A stretch of 64,000 nucleotides of DNA, taken from assembly GCA_014529385.2 (NCBI GenBank), contig CM043953.1, forward strand, positions 108,938,549 to 109,002,548, written 5' to 3'. Under the pieces are notes generated by a model. That model searched no databases, was not told the DNA's origin, and saw only the letters and a list, made by a program, of their open reading frames with translations. Made by a program: the position numbers and the translations under genes. The first letter of the stretch is position 1. Every line of letters starts with the position of its first letter. This document shows, piece by piece, positions 42,459-55,040 of this stretch. The DNA comes from Adiantum capillus-veneris. Lineage: Eukaryota > Streptophyta > Polypodiopsida > Polypodiales > Pteridaceae.

Positions 42459-44850
42459 GGGCTTAGCACTCCCTATTCGGGGAGATGAGCTAGTGGACGT
42501 TGAGTTTGCCGATGACTCAGCCTTGTACTTAGATGGCCAGGAGGCCAATCTTCATAGATGTGAGCAGGATTTGGAGACCTTCTTTTGTGCATCCGGTGCA
42601 CTGATCAACTGGAGAAAGATAGTGTCTTTCTCGATTGGTAGTGCTCCTGTGCTAGATTGGATGCCAGGAGAGGGTTTCAGGTGGATTCCCCCAGGGACTG
42701 CAGTTCGGTACTTGGGTTGTGAGGTTGGTTTGGACTTGTCTCCCAAGCAGCAGATTGCTCCTCTTCTCCTATCTATCAGGAGAAAGCTGCTACATTGGAG
42801 CTCAGCACGACTTTCTCTGGCTCGTAGAGTAGTAGTTGCCAACCAGATGTTGTTGGCGACTATGTGGTACATCACTTCCTACTAGATCTTCTCAAGTTCT
42901 TGTATCATCCAGGTAGAGAGACTGATCAGGAACTTCCTTTGGTTAGGACGTGACACTCAGATAGCTCGAGTCAAGGTGGCTTGGCCGGTCATCACGCTTC
43001 CTTGTTCTCAGGGAGGGCTTGGGATCATTGATCCAGCACAGCAGAGTAGAGCCCTTCTTGGGAAGTTCATAGTCAAAGGACTTCTTCCAAGTGAGGAGCC
43101 ATGAAAGGAGTTCTTGCTGCTGAGGCTTCGTGCCAGGGTGCCTGAGTCAGGAGGCCCTTAGCAACCCTTGATCAGATGGATCTTTACAGAGATGTGCCGA
43201 GTTGTTTTGAGCAGGAGATCGAGGACAGCTTCGCTGTGAGTTTGTTGCGATCTTGGGAGCTCTTACGGTGTGGTCTGGAGCAGAGACAGAGACAGCCGAC
43301 GTGCACGGAGGAGCGCCTACGGCACCCTCTTGTCTAGAACCCCATGGTTAGCACTCAAAGAGGCCACTTGGTTGGTAGTCGGCCTCATGTTTCCTGGGGT
43401 CCCAAGCCAGCAAGTTGAGCACTCTCTTTTGGTGTGATTGGCTAGAGTTCACAGGTTTGTCAGAGGAGGTGCAGGGTTTCTAGCTACAGGGCATGAGAGG
43501 GGAGCAGAGCATGTGTCAGGACATCTCAGAGTCAGTTCCAGCTGAGTGGCTTATGCCTCTTGAGCAAGTAGCACCCCGGTGGATGGGAGCCTTCGCATGA
43601 CCAGAGGTTCTCATTTCAGGTGGGGCCTGCTCAGAGACTGTCCCAGCCCTGTTCTTTGAGCTTCACGGTGGGGGACGACTAAAGCGAATTGCAGTAGAGG
43701 CCCCACAGGTAGCAGAGTGCTGTTTCCAGAGGATCCGAGCTGTCGGCATCTATGGGAGGACTTGCATCATAGACCTTGACCCAGCAGCTCTCGAAACTGG
43801 ACACTAGAGGCTATGGGCTTGGGAGTGTTGTCCACTGGCACGAGTACAGTGGGATCCTGGTGAGTGTCTATGGAGGGACCCCTTATCTTCTGCAGACCAC
43901 CCAGGAGTCCCCTTCTTTTAGTACACTATTCGGCTTGGACGTCATATACTTGCAGGATAGAGAGAGGCCCGCCCCGCTGCAGCACGTCATTGGCAGGAGG
44001 AGGGCCTCACAGTTGAGTTCTTGGCAGCCTTTTGGGAGAGGCTGTGGGACTCCAGACAGTCGAGGCGCGTCACCTTGTTTCAACGGCTGGTTGGAGCTGG
44101 CAGTGCATAGTGGTCTTTCGGCTGCATGTGCACCCTGTTGACCAGTTGGTGGAGAGTTAGTGTCACTGTCTTTGGGACTGTACCTCGGCCCAGCAGGTGT
44201 GGCTACAAGTTCTTCGGCTGATGCCTACTCTCTCCACGTATAGACAATACACTTGGGGGGCAGCGGCTTGGTCCACTCTCACGGGCCCGGCACTTCATTT
44301 TGAGCTATCTTCCACCAGCAGGATGATAGTGATACAGGGGGGGTGAGCCTGCTATAGAGCTTACTCCACAGGAGTGTTGCAGTGAGAGAGAGGAGTATTG
44401 GGAGCTCATTAGTGGCCTGACACTTTGGTTCATCTGGCGGGCTCGCTATTTTTGCATCTTTGAGGCTCGCTCTGTGCCACCAGAAGAGACTGTTCGTGAC
44501 TTTTGGCTAGAGATGATCCATACTCTCAGAGGACAACTTGAGGGACTACAAGGCAGCTCCGACCGCATGCGGGAGCATCGCGAGGCTTTCCTTTGACTTT
44601 GGCGCCCTGGGCCTTTCTACACCACTGTCCAGGGTGTGCTCAGATTGCACTACCGTCCACCTGTGTGGCTCTTCCCTCCTCCCATCTCTTGATTTAGCCT
44701 CATTGTATATATGTTGTTCTTTCATTGGGAGAGTCTCCCCATCATATTTGTTGTAGCCCTCTCTTGCAGAGGTGGTTGTAGTCCTATGGGAAATTTCCAT
44801 TAACTAATAGAAGGATCTTTTTCTCAAAAAAATAAAAAAATAAAATTTGC
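42459..44850 (+). pseudogene. LINE copy 2, 3' part with RT end and A-rich tail
   Basis: It aligns with copy 1 from 33151 to 35460. The catalytic FADD is intact at 42508-42519, unlike copy 1. Many stops follow. The 3' end continues past copy 1's end and finishes in an A-rich tail at about 44826-44848, the expected LINE terminus. Confidence 0.85.
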
Positions 44851-44997
44851 ATGCCAAATAGGACCAAATTTGTAACCACCAGTAGCGAGAGGGGAAATGA
44901 GCATCTTGGCTCCTGCAAAGACAGAACTAAAAATTATGATTCCCAAGAGTGTGCCAAGAATCCACCATATATGGCCACCTTGTTGGTGTCGTGAGCT

Positions 44998-46242
44998 CTA
45001 GTTGTCTTCAAAATCTTGCTTACTGTCGCGATTGGAAAAACCTACAAGCATATCATGCTTCTCTTGGCTGTGCTCAAACATGTCATCTTCCTTTTCTGAT
45101 GCTAATAGTAAGCCACCTACCTTGCGGCTTAAATACAAGCATAACCCACTTATCTCTCTCCATAGAGAGGATACACTGTTTGTAAAAGATTGCACCAAAT
45201 TGGGAATGAGGCCTTCATTCTTGCATTCTATCAGCATTTTGTCTATCCATGGCTCCTTAGCTCTTATCTCCATGCTGATCTTATCTCTATATGTTATAGC
45301 GACTAGCCATAGCCATAGGTCTGATGCATCCCATGCAAACACAATGCTGTGTTGTGGAGGAGTTTGGAACATCCTTAAAAGTTTGGAAACATATTGATCA
45401 TCAAACTTACTCTGAACACCCTCACATAAACTGGAGGCATTACCCATCTCCAAGTTTATAACACCTTGCAGTAGACTAGAGGCATTACCCATCTCTAAGT
45501 CTATGACACTACACAATAAAGTCTTGCTCGGCTGCCAAGCCCTTGGAGCAATATCCAAGTCCAAACCTTTAGTCTTGCTTACCTCTTTGTTATGGTTCTC
45601 TAGTGAAACTTCCTTGATGCAAGATTCCTTTAGCTTGCTACACTGTCCTTGGTTCATGCTAGTGCACAAGCTTCTGTTTTCAAAGCCCTCCCCTTTGCTT
45701 GATATGTTGTCCATCTTCTGGAAAGCCTTGCTAGCAGGCTGGTCTTCCTCTTCTCTTGTATCTTCCATGATCTTTGCATTCATCTTACTCTAACGAGGAT
45801 TGATCAACACCCTACGCCTTCTTACCCTTACTGCCCAATGCTGTCGATTGATCGCTTTGGTGCCTATTTCATCCAGGGTTAAAGATGTACTCACCTTTGT
45901 AACACAATTTTCTTGACTTACCTCCCCCACTAAGGTAGCATCTTTTGATTCTTTAACCTCTTGTTCCACTGCTTCAGTCATTCGAGAAAACTTTTTGCTT
46001 GATCCTTCTTCTGTTACCTTCATCTTGACCTCTTCTACAAGATTGGATAGAGGTCTAACTCTTGTCAAACCTACTATCCATTGTGTTATGGAGGTTTTAT
46101 CCCAAGGTGGTTTGAAAGTCCACCACCTATCCAAGCTAGATTTATTGAAAGAATCTATCTCTATTGTTTGAAGTTCAATGTGTGAAGGGAGTGTATCTAT
46201 TATGTTTACTACCATGGATGGTTTGGGGTAGAGATCCACCAC
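44998..46242 (-). pseudogene. Unidentified frame running out of the satellite
   Basis: On the minus strand a frame starts in a satellite unit (46242, WWTFKPPWDKTSITQW) and continues through an acidic linker and LDEIGTKAINRQHWAVRVRR to a single TAG at 45790-45792. It then stays open in the same frame for 261 residues to 44998. That part has two 15-residue tandem repeats (LEMGNASSL twice), a Trp-rich stretch (FAWDASDLWLWLVAITYR) and an acidic C terminus. I recognise no family. It could be a host gene remnant or a transposon part that captured satellite DNA. The amino-terminal reading is uncertain because the satellite itself is open in this frame. Confidence 0.4.
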
Positions 46243-49200
46243 TTGTCCAACCTACTAACCATTGTGTTATGGAGGTTTTAGCCCAAGGTGGTTTGAAGGT
46301 CCACCACCTATCAAAGCTAGCTCTATTGAAAATTCCTACCTCTATTGTTTGAAGGTAAATGTGTGAATGGAGTGTAGCTACTAGGCTTACTACCATGGAT
46401 GGTTTGGGGCAGAGGTCCACCACTTGTCCAACCTACTTTCCATTGTGTTCTGGAGGTTTTAGCCCAGATTGCTTTGAAGGTCCACCACCTATCCAAGCTA
46501 GATCTATTGAAAAAAGCTATCTCTTTTGTTTGAAGTTCAATGTGTGAATGGAGTGTAGCTACTATGTTTACTACCATGGATGGTTTGGGTAGAGGACCAT
46601 CACTTGTCCAACCTACTTGCCATTGTGTTATGCATGTTTTAGCCCTATGTGGTTTGAAGGTCCACCACCTATCCAACCTCGCTCTATTGTATAGTCATAT
46701 CTCTACTCTAATAGAGTGGATGGTTTTGGCGAGAGGTCCAACACTTGTACAACCTACTATCCATTGTGTTATGGAGGTTCTAGCCTAAGGCGGTTTGAAG
46801 GTCCACCACCTATCCAAGCCATATCTATTGAAAAAATCTACGTGTGAATGGAGTGTAGCTACTATGTATACTACCATGGATGGTTTGGTGTAGAGATCCA
46901 CCACTTGTCCATTCTACTATCCATTGTGTAATGGAGGTTTAAGTCCAAGGTGGTTTGAAGGTCCACCACCTGTCTAAGTTAGCTCTATTGAAAAAAGCTA
47001 TCTCTATTGTTTGAAGATCAATTTGTGAATAGAGTGGAGCTACTATGTTTGCTAGCATGGATGGTTTGGGGTAAGGGTCCACCACTTGTCCAACCTACTT
47101 TCCATTGTGTTCTAAACGTTTTAGCCCAGGTTGGTTTGAAGATCCACCACCTATCCAAGCTAGATCTATTGATCAAATCTATCTCTATTGTTTCAAAGTT
47201 AGTGTGTGAATGGAGTGTAGCTACTTTATTTACTACCATGGATGGTTTGTGGAAAAGCTCCACCACTTGTCCAACCAATTTGTTTATGGAGTGGAGCTAC
47301 TATGTTTACTAGCATGGATGGTTTGGAGTAGAGGTCCACCACTTGTCCAACCTACTTCAATTGTGTTCTAAACGTTTTAGCCCAGGTTGGTTTGAATATC
47401 CGCCACCTATCAAAGCTAGATCTATTAAACAAAGCTATCTATATTGTTTCAAATTCAGTGTGTGAATGGAGTGTAGCTACTTTGTTTACTACCATGGATG
47501 GTTTGTGGGAAAGCTCCACCACTTGTCCAACCTACTATCCATTGTGTTATGGAGGTTTTAGCCCATGGTGGTTTGAAGGTCCATCACCTTCCGAGCTATC
47601 TCTATTGAATAGTCATATCTCTAGTCTGATGATGTGGATGGTTTGGGGTAGAGGTCCGGCACTTTTCCAACCTACTATCCATTGTGTTATGAAGGTTTTA
47701 GCCCAAGGTGGTTTGAAGGTCCACCACCTGCCCAAGCTAGATCTATTGAAAAAATCTATCTCTATTATTTGAAGGTCAATGTGTGAATGGAGTAGAGATA
47801 TTATGTTTACTACCATTGATGGTTTGGGATAGAGGTCCACCACTTTTCCAACCTACGAACATTGAATTGTAGATGTTTTAGCCCAATGTTGTTTGAAGAT
47901 CCACCACTTATCCAAGCTAGCTCTATTGGAAGAATCTATCAATATTGTTTGAGGGTCAAAGTGTGAATGGAGTCTAGCTACTATGTTTACTATCGTGAAG
48001 GGTTTGGGATAGAGGTCCATCACTTGTCCAACCTACTAACCATTGTGTTATGGAGGTTTTAGCCCAAGGTGGTTTGAAGGTCCACCACCTGTCCATACTA
48101 GCTCTACTTAATATTCATATCTCTATTCTAATAGCGTGGATGGTTTGGGGTAGAGTTATAACACTTGTCCAACCTACTATCTATTGTTCTATTGAGGCTC
48201 TAGCCCAAGGTGGTTTGAAGGTCCATCACCTATCCAAGCTAGCTCTATTGAAAGAAGCTACCTCTATTGTTTGAAGGTCAATGTGTGAATGGAGTATAAC
48301 TACCTTGTTTACTACCATGTATGGTTTGTGCAGAGGACAATCACTTGTCCAACCTACTAGCCATTGTGTTATGCTAGTTTTAGGGTGAAAGCATGTTAAC
48401 CTCTCATGGTTTTTCATGTCTCGGACAATGCTAACTAGCACAATTTGGACATATGCTAACTAGTACAATAACATGAGCTACATTTCCAAGATCTACGACA
48501 TATGATATATCAATAGAAAGCATTTGAAACAAGGAATCCAAATGTACAACCTCCGACAAATTTTAATATTATTTGTAAAAAGTTTACCGGACGCCCAACT
48601 TTTTGAAGATGTGCTAACTTGAAACTGCTAACTAGCAAAAAAAGCGCGACAGGTTAACATGCTTTCACCCTTTAGTCCTATGTGGTTTGAAGATCCACAA
48701 CCTGTCCAATCTCGCTCTATTGAATAGTCATATCTCTACTATGATAGCATGGATGGTTTTAGCTAGAGGTCCTACTCTTGTCCAACCAACTATCCCTTGT
48801 GTTATGGAGGTTTTAGCCCAAGGTGGTTTGAAGGTCCACCACCTATCCAAGCTAGATCTCTTGAAAGAAGCTATCTCTATTGTTTGAAGTTCAATGTGTG
48901 AATGGAGTGTAGCTATTATGTTTACTACCATGGATGGCTTGCGATAGATATTCACTACTTGTCCAACCTACTGACCATTGTGTTATGGAGGTTTTAGCCC
49001 AAGGTGGTTTGAAGGTTCACCAACTATCTAAGCTAGCTCTATTGAAAATTCGTTCCTCTAATGTTTGAAGGTTAATGTGCAAATGGAGTGTAGATAATTG
49101 GCTTACTACCATGGATAGTTTGGGGCAAAGGTCCACCACTTGTCCAACCTACTTTCCATTGTGTTCTGGAGGTTTTAGCCCAGGTTGGTTTGAAGGTCCA

Positions 49201-49885
49201 CAACATATCCAAGATAGATCTATTGAACAAAGCTATCTCTTTTGTTTCAAATTCAGTGTGTGAATGGAGTGTAGCTACTTTGTTTACTACCATAGACAGT
49301 TTGGGACAAAGGTCCAACACTTGTCTAACCTACTATCCATTGTGTTATGGAGGTTTTAGCCCAAGATTGTTCGAAGGTCCACCACATGTTCAAGCTAGCT
49401 TCTTTCAAAGAAGCTATCTCTATTGTTTTAAGTTCAATGTGTGAATGGAGTATGGCGACTTCTTTTATTACCATGGATGGTTTGGGACATAGGTCCACCA
49501 CTTGTCAAACCTACTATCTATTGTGGTATGGAGGTTTTAGCCCAAGGTTGTTTGAAGGTCCACCACCTATTCAAGCTAGCTCTATTGAATAGTCCTATTT
49601 GATCACGTGGATGGTTTGGGGTAGAGGTTCACCACTTGTCCAACTTACTAACCATTGTGCTATGGAGGTTTTAGTCCATGGTGGTTGGAAGGTCCATCTC
49701 ATGTCGAAGCTAGCTCTTTTGAATATTCCTATCTCTATTGTTTGAGGTCAAAGTGTGAATGGAGTGTAGATACTATGTTTAGTACTATGGATGGTTTGAG
49801 GTAGAGGTCCACCACTTGCCCAGCATGCTATCCATTGTGTTATGGAGGTTTTAGCCCTAGGTGGCTTGAAGGTCCACCACTTGCG
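46062..49885. repeat. Satellite array of about 181-bp units
   Basis: About 20 diverged head-to-tail units each contain GATGGTTTGGGGTAGAGGTC, CCACCACTTGTCCAACCTAC and a GTGTGAATGGAGTGTAGCTA-like tail. Spacing between GGATGGTTTGG landmarks is mostly 180-182 bp, with shorter variants near 140 bp (46573 to 46713, 47494 to 47634). Each unit holds two related half-units built around GGTGGAC(C/T). A MITE interrupts it at 48383-48670. The minus-strand frames inside are repeat artefacts. Confidence 0.92.
48383..48670. mobile_element. 288-bp MITE with 20-bp perfect inverted ends
   Basis: The ends are GGGTGAAAGCATGTTAACCT and its exact complement, with two of the next three bases also matching. It breaks a satellite unit whose uninterrupted form reads GTTTTAG then CCTATGTGG elsewhere (about 46630). 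The flanks suggest a 4-bp TTTA duplication (48379-48382, 48671-48674). It is non-coding. Superfamily not assigned. Confidence 0.88.
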
Positions 49886-50200
49886 AAAGAAAAATACTCG
49901 TGGAAAGGTATGTATAAAGATGTATCTCAGTTTGTAGAGTCGTGTGTAACTTGTCAAATGTATTCAAATGTCCAACATCGCACTCTACATATTAAATAGC
50001 CATGCACTATAAATGGGATGTGGATTTAGTCACAATGCCTTTAGGACTCTAGCAGATGAGATACTTGGTTCTTGTACGAGAGAACGTAACTAACCAGGTT
50101 GAAGAAATGGCATTAAGAGCTAAAACCACAAAAGCTTTGTGCAAATTCGTTCTTAATGAGGTGATTTGTTGTTATGGTTATGTGGGTTCTCTCAAGCTAT
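49885..50200 (+). pseudogene. Gypsy integrase fragment (zinc finger and core start)
   Basis: The sequence encodes KYSWKGMYKDVSQFVESCVT then CQMYSNVQHR, the end of an integrase H-H-C-C finger. After stops and slips RENVTNQVEEMALRAKTT follows, which matches the core of the lineage whose C-terminal end opens this window at 3-812. It directly abuts the satellite. Confidence 0.7.
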
Positions 50201-50366
50201 GGAAGGTGGCATGGAGAGAAAGCTCACCATGATGAAGGCCATTAAGAGGAAATTGGTCAATAAGCAGGGCACACAGAGCTCTCTCATTGGGGGAATGCCT
50301 CTAACTGAGTTTACTTTGTAATAACTCCTTTTTCTCATAATCTTTTCTCTAATCACTCTCTTGGCC

Positions 50367-50368
<2 letters not shown>
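50201..50368. other. No gene seen
   Basis: Short unassigned stretch between the integrase fragment and the AC repeat. Confidence 0.5.

Positions 50369-50444
<76 letters not shown>
50369..50444. repeat. AC microsatellite
   Basis: A perfect AC run of about 76 bp directly before the gag remnant of the next element. Confidence 0.95.
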
Positions 50445-50446
<2 letters not shown>

Positions 50447-50452
50447 CCCCAT

Positions 50453-53400
50453 ATGCACACTATCCCATACCCATGCACCACAAATCGGAATTGGACGGCT
50501 TGGGACACATGTTCCATGCGGCAATACCCATCGCTCCTTAAATATATCTCTCACTATCGGGAGGTTATCCTCAAGTTGGAAGGCTTGGATACCTTTCAAC
50601 AAGTACGAGGGTTCATACGAGGTCTGCCACCTGAGCTTAAGAAGTATGTCAAGACCCAATACCCTAAAACATTTGAGTAAGTCATAGTGAAAGCACATAT
50701 TCATGATGACCCTGATGAGAAGAAAATACATAACAGTAATGTGCCTCCTAGTATACATAGTAATACACGCACTCAGTATGCGCACAATAAAAGAAAATTT
50801 CTAGTTGCTAACTCAGATGCATCTAAAAAACCCAAGGGGTCCTCTTTCTCCTGAGGATTTTGATAAAGCCAAGAAAGAGAAGTTACATTTTCAATGTTTA
50901 GGAAGATGTCATGGCAAAAAGGATTGTCCCAAGGGAAAATCTGCTGCTCAGGGAAAGGAGGAAGCAGTGCAAACGGTTCAACTACTCCCTCTTGAGTCTT
51001 CCTCAAAATTTTCCACAGTGGAAGTAACACACACTGAGGTGGTGCATGAATGTTGTCTCATAGCTTACATGTGGAAACAAACCTTTGGACCACATGAGTT
51101 AGTACGTATGCACGGATATCTCCAACGGCACAAGGTGCGCATCTTAGTAGATGACGGTGCTACTCACAATTCATCAATTATGGATTGGTGAAAAAGCTCA
51201 AACTGCCTCAAACTCCGAGTACCCACCGCTACAAGGTAGCAATGATGAATGGACATGATACTGAAATATGGGATACTCAATGGTAAGCTGTTCCATTGGA
51301 AGTACAAGGGTACTCTACTTGTTTGGATTTTAGGTTATGAACATGGAAAGAGATGATGTGGTTCTTTGTAGGGAGTTGTTGCATAGCCTAGGACCATCAC
51401 CGAAGCGTAGCTATGAGTACAATAGCTTGATGTTTGAATCCCATGACGCACATGTGTTGTTGTTAGGAGAAAAGGATATATCTTCATCACCACTGATTTG
51501 TACCGCTGAGCTTATGCAGCTCGTTTCTGATAATGAAATAGATCAGGTTTTCTTGTGCTACTCACTGTCTCATTTTCTTTCTAACATTGAGTCTGTTGAA
51601 CATTCCTCAATGCCGCATGCTTCTCTCTCCTCTACTCCAACAATTGCAACAAGCAAACATTTCTAGTCAATTACAAAATTTATTAAAGGAATTCCAAGAT
51701 GCATTTCCTAATGATTTTCTAGCAGGATTACCGCGGACACGATCAGTACAACATAGCATTAACGTGGTTGCAGGTTGTAAACCTGTTAGTAAACCACCTT
51801 ATTGTATAAGCTACTCAGAGGCTGTTGAGGTGGAACGTCAGCTTGCTGACTACCTTAGAAGAGGTTTTATACAACCCAGTTCTTCACCATGGGCTTCGCC
51901 TATCCTTTAGTGAAGAAAAAGGACGGTAGTATGCGCATGTGCGTAAACTACCGGGGCTTAAATGCGGTTACGGTTAAGAACAAATACCCATTGCCAAGAC
52001 TAGATGAGTTATTTGATAAGCTAATTCATGCTTGCTTTTTTACAGAAATTGACTTGCGGTCAGGATATCACCAAGTTCGTATTCAGCTTGCCGATATACC
52101 TAAGACTACATTCCGAACACGGTTTGGACACTACGAGTTTTTGGTGATGCTCTTTGGGTTAACCAATGCGCCCGCAACATTCATGAAACTTATAGATAGT
52201 GTTTTGAATCCATATTTAGGCAAATTTGTCATTGTTCTCCTCGATGACATCCTAGTCTATAGTGCTTCTAAAGAAGAGCACTTACAACATCTCAGACAGG
52301 TGTTTGAGTTGTTATGTACAAACAAGTTATATGCCAAGGAATCTAAATGTGACTTTCTAAAAGATTAAATTCATTATTTAGGGCATGTTATTTCTGCTCA
52401 CGACCTATACATGGATCAATCCAAAGTGGATAACATCAAAAAATGGCCTCCTCCTAAAAATCTGGAAGAATTATAGATATTTTTAGGATTTGCTAGTTTT
52501 TACCGAAGGTTCTTCAAAAACTATGCTCAAATTGTTGTTCCTATGACAGATCAACTTAAAGGCAAAGGAAAAGCTTTTCAGTGGGGATCCGCTCAACAGC
52601 AGAGTTTTGATATGCTCAAGGATGCCTTAGCTACATCTCCTATACTGGCTATTGTAGATCCTTTGAAACCATTCATTTTGGAAACGAATGCCAGTGATCG
52701 TGCTATTGGAGCAGTCCTATTACAAGAGGGACGGCCGATTGCATTTGAAAGTAAGAATCTTGATGTAGCTCAACATAACTACTCTGCTTACGAATGTAAA
52801 CTCTATGCAATAGTGTCTTCCTTAAAAACATGGCGGCATTATCTGTATGGTGCTCAGTTCAAGATTGTGTTTGACCATGAAAGCATCAAATGGTTTACAC
52901 AATAGACAGATTTAAAGGGTTGAAAAGCCAGGTGGGCCGAGATCCTTCAGGAATATGACGCCAGGCTAAGGTATCGCAAAGGCCGATACAATGTAGTGAC
53001 AAAAGCTCTAAGTAGAATGCTCGAGATAAATTTTCTCTTGTTCACGGAGCTTCGTAGTGAATTTTTAGATTCTCTCAAGGGAAAATATGAGCATGATGAA
53101 GCATATTCCAAAGTGTGGAGCCATGTTTAAAAGAGGGATCCTTCTCACTCCAATGAGGGTAGTGTACAGTTAACCTCCACACCTAGTTCTCCTTTATGAC
53201 GTGATGAACTACAGCAATGGAAGCATTTTACATCAACAATGGGTACCTACTCCACAAGGTGAGAGTTTGTGTACCGACGGACACGGACATTCGACGCCAA
53301 ATTCTTTATGAATGTCATGTTAGTCCAACTGTAGGGCACCCGGGAATTAGAAAAACTTATGCTCTCGTACGACGAGAGTTTTACTGGCCACGTATACATG

Positions 53401-55030
53401 GCTTTGTTCAAGCTTATGTCTTGCATTGCCAAAAATGTAAAGTTAACAAGGCAAAGCGCCTGAAAGCAGGAGGACTCTTACATCCTTTGGAGATTCCCAA
53501 TGGAATATGAAAGTATCTCTATGGATTTTATTGTAGGTTTACCAACCACTATACGAGGTCATGACTCAGTATGGGTGGTCGTAGACAGATTGACTAAACT
53601 ATGTAAGTTTAATCTGACCAAATCAACAGTTAAGACGCCAGAACTAGCCAAGTTATTTGTGGAAAATCTATACAAATTGTATGGGTTGCCAAGTAGCATT
53701 GTTAGTGACCGTGATCCCAAGTTTAACAGCCACTTTCATTAGGCAAAATTTGGACTCACAAAGGGGCCCTTTAAGGATTTTGACTTTACCTCTCTACCAA
53801 AACGGACGCATGGATAATTTTTTTTCAAAAAAACTCCAAAGTTGGTGGAGGTTTGACAGTAAGAATGTCCTCTTCAAGCTCTATCTACTGATATATAGCA
53901 CGCCATGAGATTCCTCATATTTTAGAAGATTCATTTTTTGATTCACTTAGATTTCGACAGAGTTGTCACATCATAGGTGAATCAGAAAAAGAATATTCTA
54001 AAATATGAGGAATCTCATGACATTCTCTATATCAGTAGTAGATAAAGCTTGAGAGGACATTCTAACTATCAAACCTCCTCCAACTTTGGAGTTTGTTTGC
54101 AAACATTTATCCATGCGCCCATTTTGGTAGAGAGAGGTAAAGTCAAACTCCTTAAAGGGCCCCTTTGTGAGTCCAAATTTTTCCTAATGTGGAGAGCTGT
54201 ATTTAAACGATTGGGTACACAACTAAACCTCAATACAACATCATCCAAAAACGGATGGTCAAACGAAACGGATTAACCAGGGGCTAGAGGATATGCTAAG
54301 AGCATACACCAGCAAAAAATAGTCAGACTGGGAAGAATACTTACCTATTCTCGAGTTTCCATACAATAGTGCTAAGCATGTCACAACAGGTTTTAGTCCT
54401 TTCATGCTCATGTACGGGTTTCAACCTAGGTCACCAGTTACAGTGGCGTTGGCAACCGAAAACATCCAACAGGTTAAGGATTTTATCCAAGACCACATGG
54501 ATATGCTAAAACTTGCTCGCTAGAATGTCCGGCAAGCACATCATTGATTAAGAAATACGCTGATGAGAAACGTCTGCAAGTTACCTTCAAAGAAGGGGAG
54601 GAAGTATTTTTACGTGTGCCAGAAAATTCAAAAAGTCTGAAAACAGGATCGACACCTAAATTATCTCCTTGATATTGTGGGCCTTTCAAAATACTCAAGC
54701 GAGTAGGAGATCGTGCCTACAAACTATTACTACCTTCACATTCTCGCATTCATCCGGTGTTTCATGTAAGCCGTCTAGGAAAGCAATTACATGGGGACGA
54801 AAATGTCATTGACCAACAGGTTTTGGTTGATTACATTGAACCTCCTACCTGACCGCATGAACCTGAACGTGTTCTTGATTATCATGAGTTGCATACACGT
54901 CATCACGTACGACAAAAAGCCTTAATCAAGTGGAAAGACCGACCTGAAGAAGGTGCCACTTGGTAAAACATTAGTGGTCTTAAGAAGAAGTTTCCCACTT
55001 TTGTTTTCGAGGAAGAAAACTCTTCTTAAG
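50453..55030 (+). pseudogene. Gypsy gag-pol with many breaks
   Basis: Gag remains at 50500-50680 (YREVILKLEGLDTFQQVRGF), with a degraded knuckle CLGRCHGKKDCPKG near 50900. Protease has ILVDDGATHN near 51143. Reverse transcriptase spans about 51690-52370 with [10 protein letters not shown] and [10 protein letters not shown]; a one-base loss near 51908 and a TAA at 52366 interrupt it. RNase H (52543-52905) includes ETNASDRAIGAVLLQEGRPI, where the usual Asp is Asn (DAS to NAS). Integrase has HVSPTVGHPG, CQKCK, SMDFI and SDRDPKF, and is split after SHF by the foldback element, resuming WRAVFKRLG at 54190. A chromodomain (ERVLDYHELH, LIKWKD, GATW) is near 54850-54965. The copy is inactive. Confidence 0.88.
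53737..54189. mobile_element. Foldback element, copy 1
   Basis: The 453-bp segment is an almost full-length inverted repeat with arms over 200 bp and a loop of about 30 bp. Ends are CATTAGG and CCTAATG. Removing exactly this segment restores integrase reading from SHF to WRAVF, so the borders are set by the host frame and no target duplication remains. A relative lies at 61319-61770. Confidence 0.88.
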
Positions 55031-55040
55031 GGGGGAGTAA
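55028..55040 (+). promoter_or_regulatory. Polypurine tract of the second gypsy
   Basis: AAGGGGGGAGTAA directly precedes the LTR start TGTCAGG. Confidence 0.85.

Noticed and set aside
46323-46676. 117-residue and similar minus-strand frames in the 181-bp satellite as a repeat protein
   Set aside because: Unit length alternates between 180, 181 and about 140 bp, so the frame is lost from unit to unit; it is a by-product of the repeat.
46062-49885. CRISPR-like array
   Set aside because: Units are contiguous, 140-181 bp, diverged and without short repeat/unique spacer layout; the genome is eukaryotic.
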